Shown here: positions 58,847 through 64,000 of the stretch, piece after piece
Layout of the letters: each line of letters opens with the position of its first letter
How positions within the stretch are numbered: position 1 is the first letter of the stretch
Position numbers and translations under genes: made by a program
The notes under the pieces: generated by a model
The model's input: the letters and a program-made list of their open reading frames with translations, nothing else
The model's database searches: none
Told to the model about the DNA's origin: nothing
From: Chimonanthus salicifolius
Lineage: Eukaryota; Streptophyta; Magnoliopsida; Laurales; Calycanthaceae
Reading direction: 5' to 3'
DNA: 64,000 nucleotides
Assembly (NCBI GenBank): GCA_013350335.1
Contig: CM023536.1
Span: 42,168,314 to 42,232,313, forward strand

Positions 58847-59860
58847 TTTGAATTCATTTATATTGATCTCACCGTTAAATTAAAAATCTATCCGAAAGTA
58901 ATTCCAAGAACCATTGCTCTTTGAACACATAAGTAATGACTTTTCAAATTTTACGAACCTATTTTTTATGAGAAGTATTATTTTTAAAATGTCTTTCAAA
59001 CCCTATTAACTTCTCAAAATTGAACTTCACTCTTGTGGCCCATAAGATTTAGGGGCAACTGTGGCTCATAAACAAACAGGGCAACCAAGAAAACTTATTC
59101 TCAATCTAAGGACCTCTGCATGGGACTTATCTGAGACTACTAGTATAATAAATTCTTTAAGAGAAGTGTAAGACTGGGTTATGCATATAGGATTCAGTTT
59201 CCTTTGGAATCTCCATTGTTCTATTACTATAAAAATTTCAATGAGTGAGGTCTCTGTCTAAAGAAATTGGGTTGCCTAAAGAATTATAGAATTAGAAAAT
59301 TAAACATCTCTTTCTATTTTATATTCATAAATGGTCATAAATGGGATTATCATGAAACATTAAATGGATAAATTTATGCAATAATTTTAGTCTAAAAAAA
59401 TAGAAAACTTTATTTAAATCACTGTGGCCTACATGCAAATGATTCGACTCACTTTTATTTATCACCACAAAAAATTCTGATGACATTTACCATATCTCAG
59501 TTGCTCGTACTTTGAATTTGAAAGCCAAGTTGGATCAATGATGTGGCCTGCCAAAATATGGTCCCAATGTTGTTGACTTTTGTGGGTGGCTGCATCAGGC
59601 ATCAGAAGACTTGCACCCACCCTTACCTTATGCAGGGCAGGACTCAACAATTTCTCTTTAGCTGTGGACTGTGGACAGAGGACCACCGCATCTGACTATT
59701 TGAAAGGCCCTAAAATTGCATTGTCATATACATTTTTCGTACTACTCTAACTAGAGATTAATGCACTAAAAGTTAATTGATGAGGAGTCATAAAATTCCT
59801 CTCTTTCATTGAAGAATGCCATGGCCCAAGCCCCAAGGATATGCGGCCTCAAGATCCTAG
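58847..59860. other. 1 kb intergenic DNA, no supported gene
   Basis: A 74-codon minus-strand frame (59462-59686) has no known domain or partner exon. Confidence 0.4.
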
Positions 59861-60050
59861 GGTAAAAAAAACCGGTTCACCAATCCCATAACTACGAACT
59901 GATATTTATTGATTACAATAGGTCGATACGCAACGGTCTGTACTCGTCCGTCACCCTATTCAGATTCATAATGCACCGATACGTGTGACCGTTATGTATC
60001 GGTCAAGATTTTTACATGCCGCAACGTATCGATTGCCTTTTTTATACTTG
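59861..60050. repeat. CGATACG-rich repeat, second copy
   Basis: GGTCGATACGCAACGGTCTG, GCACCGATACGTGTGACCG, TTATGTATCGGTCAAG and CCGCAACGTATCGATTGCC resemble 55985-56219. No terminal repeats identified. Confidence 0.5.
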
Positions 60051-60494
60051 TTGGGACCAAAGTATGATCAACTTGTATGATTGTATCATCTATAATTGGA
60101 AAATGCTCAAGTAAAAGAATTAGAATGCATTAAGTGACAAAAAAAAATCTTTTATCTAAGATAAGATAATACTTGGGTTAATAGAGGAAGATTTATTCAT
60201 AGAGTAATTCAAAACCGAAACTACCGAAAGACATGTTTAGTCATTAGATTTAAGTATATCAAAATTATAATTGAAAGGAGAACCAGTTTTAATGTATTCG
60301 TATAGGATGACTATCAATCACTATTGGTCTAATTTTTTAATTTATGATATTTCAAAATTATGTATTTAATATGATGGAACTCTTTGACTTATTACATGTG
60401 AGTGTCTGAGGTATCTCTTTCCTTAGCATGTTTCTCTATTATTATTGATAGGAAGAAAAGGCTGCACTTGAGAAACAAAAGGAAAGAAAAAGTC

Positions 60495-60676
60495 TTTTTT
60501 TTTAATGACTAATGTATCCAGGTCTCTTAGAACACATGACTAATTTATAGAGCATGTGCAAACCTTACTATTCACACATATAGGGTAACACTATGAGGAG
60601 TGACCCTTTTGTATTGAAAAGTGACTTGAAGCCAAGAACTCTTTCATCCCATGCGGATTCTTGACTGCTAAGTCCT
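60495..60676 (-). mobile_element. SINE family 2 copy, diverged
   Basis: Reversed: T-run 60495-60503, AATGTATCCAGGTCTCTTAG, then GACTTGAAGCCAAGAACTCT (B-box region reversed) and ATGCGGATTCTTGACTGCTA (head). Confidence 0.55.
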
Positions 60677-61808
60677 TTTTGAAACAAAAACTATATGGAG
60701 ACTTATCAAGTCTCTCTATTTAGGAAGGTTGCTCTTTAAATATTAAGAGGTGCTACATATTTTCTAATGGAATATGTACAGAATGATGAGAACATTGACT
60801 ATGTAAAATTTGGACCCCATCAGATTATATCAGCTTTGTGGTTTTAGACTTTGAATTTTGATTTTTACAAAATTATTGAATTTTCATAGAGCATCTCATA
60901 AAGTCATGAAGATCGCATTGAAGAACTTCCTTGATTTATATCATCAATACAGTCCTTTGTTCATCCCACCCAATCACATGAAGTCCATCCTATAATAAAT
61001 ATTTAATCTCTCCATTAAAATGAAAATCAAACCTTGTTAGAGCTGCACTTACAACCATACGTTCTTCGTATCAATAGTTAACAAAGAAATGCAATAGAAG
61101 TCCAAAATTTGAGTGTAAAAGAAGAAAAAAAGAAGTAAAGTTAAAATAAATTATCTTAAAAGAGAGATGATGCTGTAGACACCAATGGTTTGCAAATAAA
61201 GGAAGCCTTTCCCCTCAACATGATTCTGAATTTTGGTTACATTGGTGTCCACCATTTGATTGAATACTGAATTATTTTGACACAATTTTATTATTTGAAC
61301 TTGTAATAATAAAAACAAATAATTGTTTATGCCCACCCACTTCATAATTCCTGCCGATTCTAAATGTTGGATATGATACAAACATTCCTCTATTGTGGTA
61401 TCCAATATTGCTGGTTTATAGAAGTAAGGTGGGGTTATTTGCCATGGACTTCATTTATTGGATAAAGCTGTTTTATGCTGGCCAATGTTGTTGATGTATC
61501 TTACTTTACTTAGCCTAGCCTCATGTGGGCTCTAATCATGTGACCCTAACCCCTCTTAACTTGTCTCTTCCTAACACTTTCGGCTCAAACATTCCACCGC
61601 AGACATGTACTCTGATTTAGGACACATATACAATACAATTCTACACAGTGGGGACTAGGATCGAAGCTTGACATTATTAGAGGGCACATGTCTACAAGAA
61701 GATGATTTTAAATATTTATTAAATTCTTTATTTTTATTGATATTTTTAGCAAAAGTAAAAATTGTAGTGATTTTAATAATAATTACTCTACTATGATAAA
61801 CACTTCGT
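60677..61808. other. 1.1 kb intergenic DNA, no supported gene
   Basis: An 84-codon minus-strand frame (61151-61405) has no recognised domain. Confidence 0.4.
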
Positions 61809-62220
61809 TAATCGCATCTAAAAGATTATTTATGAGGGTTCGTAGTTTGTTTTTATAACATGGGTATCCCCACTACATGTTTGAGGTGAGACTAATTCCA
61901 ATGACATGTATAAATCTCTCAATCCACACACACCAGTTTAGTCTATAGAAGTGGCCTGTTGGACTTTAACGTAGATCGAACTCAAGACCACAGTTCAATC
62001 GCATCTAAAAGATTACTTATGAGGATTTATAGTTTTTTCTTTTATAACATAGGTATCCCCACTCCATATTTGAGGTGAGATTAATCCCACTGACACATGT
62101 AAATCTCCCAATCCACACACACTGGTTTAGTATATAGGGAGTGACTGTTGGAGTTGAATATGAATCGAACTCAAGACACCACTTCATGAGGCAAACTTCT
62201 TTACTATCAGATCAACCCGT
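61809..62220 (-). repeat. Tandem duplication of a SINE family 2 copy
   Basis: Units start at 61809 and 61995 (186-bp period) with AATCGCATCTAAAAGATTA and ATTTATGAGG or ACTTATGAGG, followed by ATAACATGGGTATCCCCACT or ATAACATAGGTATCCCCACT and the SINE 2 body through GATCGAACTCAAGACC or AATCGAACTCAAGACACC. Because host flank is copied too, this is segmental tandem duplication, not two insertions. The second unit retains the head at about 62190-62220. Confidence 0.85.
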
Positions 62221-62225
62221 TGGAG

Positions 62226-63035
62226 TTTATAATTTGCTTGGACTTCATCTGACTCATTGGCTTTCTTTCAATATTTTCATTATTGTCTTCATTGCTGTCT
62301 AAATTAGATTTTTATTTGAATTACTTAATATTGCTTTCTACTATATTTTTTTTTCTATTCTTACACCTACTTACCTCTCATAAATTGAATATGTGATGAA
62401 TTTGATTCCATTCTAAACTAAATGGACCATTAAACTAAATGTAATTAAAATTTTGACATTAGATAAATTGAATCTTTGAAACTTTAAAAAACTCCAATAC
62501 TTTACTGATCATTGTTACTAGACTATTGTTTGTGGGTGCTCTTATAAATGGTCGTACTATGTACAACCTCCATCTTGTTCACTGTAATGGACGATCAGGA
62601 TTACCAGTTAAATGAAAGTTACTATTCTTATATGGATTACTGGTGCCCCAATAGGTAAGCTTAATGCCACGATCATAGCTCTACATTTTAAAATTAAAAA
62701 GGTAAATTTAAAATCTTAGTCTTAATCCACTGTGGAAGTAGCTTCAGCTAGGATCAAATTTGGAGCACGATCAGGGCAGGGGAGAGAAGATTGGTGTATT
62801 GGATGGTCATTTAATAGTTCACATAGTGCAAACTATTTGCAGTAAAAAAAATATTTTGTTTAGTGTCTTGATAATGAATTGAGTAGTGATTAATTGGAGA
62901 GCTGAAAAAAATAGATTCAATGATCCAATCGAGGTAATTTTTGTCTATATTCATGTAAATGCATAAGATTTTTTCCCAAGTGGACCCATTGATCCAAAGT
63001 GGGTTCCATGTATAGTGTAAAATTCAAGTTTAAAA
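62226..63035. other. Spacer, no gene seen
   Basis: AT-rich; a plus and a minus short frame overlap the SINE boundary and are not supported. Confidence 0.4.
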
Positions 63036-63047
63036 GTATAATAGTCA

Positions 63048-63385
63048 TTTTTTTTTTCGATTTACGTGTGGAAAATATCAGACACAGTCTTACTAAAATC
63101 CCAACGGATGGTACCTCTAATCCCATGAGGCACACCAAGGTAAGTCCGCAAGGGTTTGAACCTGACACCTCCCGCTTTCTGAAATGGGAGATTACTAGTC
63201 GAACTTGTTAGAAACTGAAAACTATATTTCATTAAAGAGTATTATTACACACGTATATATAGACTTTAGTCGACCCTAGGTCTATTTCAGTCATGCTAAA
63301 ACTTCTAATTCTAAAACAACCATATCTGATAAAGACACACTAAATCCTAATCTAAATACTAATTATATTCAATAGAACTAACCTG
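63048..63385 (-). mobile_element. SINE family 1 insertion with an extra 180-bp 5' segment
   Basis: Reversed SINE: T-run from 63048, GATTTACGTGTGGAAAATAT, GGGTTTGAACCTGACACCTC (B box), GAGATTACTAGTCGAACTTG. The usual first 15 bases of the SINE are missing and are replaced by about 180 bp (63209-63385) not found in other copies. GTATAATAGTCATTTTT (63036-63052) and GTATAACAGTCATTTTT (63386-63402) match at 16 of 17 and enclose both parts. Confidence 0.7.
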
Positions 63386-63402
63386 GTATAACAGTCATTT
63401 TT

Positions 63403-63875
63403 AGAAAAACAAAGCACCACCTCATATGGAAGTTCCAAAGTAACATAAGTCTTTAATTAAATAATGAAAATTAATTTTTATATATGATATTATGTATGTT
63501 ATTGGGCCTATCATATTAAATAGTTTCTTAAATACTCTAAAATCAAAACTTAGGGCCAAGTCGCCAAACATCAAAGCTTAGATGTCTACCTATTGGATTT
63601 GGATCTATGAAAATTTATAATGACATGGTTACTTACTTTTAATATATTTTGATTCGATTATAATATTGCAAGTCTAATTGAATCTTGTAGAAAGAACCAT
63701 TTTATGAACATAAAACTCTTCTATGAAATAATACTTCAGTACTTTATTTATATTTAGCACACCCTATACTTATTTCATCATCATCATCAAGTAATTTATC
63801 CATCAATCTATAATTAGCATTTATATCTAGAGCCATATCCGAATTAGACTCTCCATTTTATTATAACATTATACC
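63403..63875. other. AT-rich spacer, no feature seen
   Basis: Nothing recognised apart from a short TCATCATCATCA run near 63778. Confidence 0.4.
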
Positions 63876-64000
63876 TTTTTTTTTTAATTTACGTGTGGAA
63901 AACCGTGGAAAACCCTGCGTAAAATCTTCATGGGTGATACACACCATCCTTAGGGTACACCAAGTTAGGCCATAAAGGCTCGAACTTAGCACCTCCCGCA
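63876..64000 (-). mobile_element. SINE family 1 copy, cut by the window end
   Basis: T-run 63876-63885, AATTTACGTGTGGAAAACCG, GCGTAAAATCTTCATGGGTG, GGCTCGAACTTAGCACCTCC (B box). The A-box end lies beyond the window. Confidence 0.85.

Overview
This is nuclear DNA from a flowering plant: strongly AT-rich, gene-poor, and built mostly of layered plant-type transposable elements (hAT, MULE-like, Harbinger-like and Stowaway elements, tRNA-derived SINEs, solo LTRs). The one host gene has angiosperm spliceosomal exon structure. The AT-rich intergenic style argues against a grass; a magnoliid or early-diverging eudicot is possible, but that is only an impression.

The only confident host gene is on the minus strand at 28815-33467: a LONGIFOLIA/TRM-type gene (four coding exons, about 814 residues) that would act at cortical microtubules in directional cell elongation. 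It carries the N-terminal LNG segment, the RLSLDSR and VARLMGLE motifs and a complete DUF4378 end. Exon 2 holds one extra base relative to frame (a frameshift between about 32450 and 32610), so the locus is a decaying copy, contains a sequence error, or has an unrecognised short intron.

Layout. 1-3414: repeat-rich DNA with a MULE/FAR1-like remnant (minus), a 36-bp minisatellite and an 80-bp minisatellite made of inverted-repeat units. 3423-8826: a complete-length hAT transposon with 12-bp terminal inverted repeats, imperfect 8-bp target duplication and a broken transposase. 8835-15630: a small Copia-like solo LTR, two kinds of hAT MITE with perfect 8-bp duplications, SINEs and microsatellites. 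15632-20709: a MULE-like MITE caught in a 441-bp tandem duplication, a 0.96-kb dispersed repeat, another hAT MITE and a Stowaway MITE. 22868-24636: three tandem copies of a 0.6-kb unit. 24637-28814: featureless AT-rich DNA. 28815-33467: LNG-like gene. 33468-47097: SINEs, MITEs and a nested hAT-MITE pair. 47532-50779: a 3.25-kb solo LTR with perfect 5-bp target duplication. 50785-64000: more MITEs, including a 423-bp near-complete palindrome, a Harbinger-like element with a long TA microsatellite, and further SINE copies.

The main content is an insertion record. At least two hAT MITE families, a group of MULE-like MITEs whose ends all begin GGGTAG or GGGTG, and two SINE families can be delimited by terminal repeats and target-site duplications, and several are nested in one another. 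I found no CRISPR array, rRNA gene, functional tRNA gene or unknown multi-gene system. The most novel material is probably the apparently undescribed MITE and SINE families.
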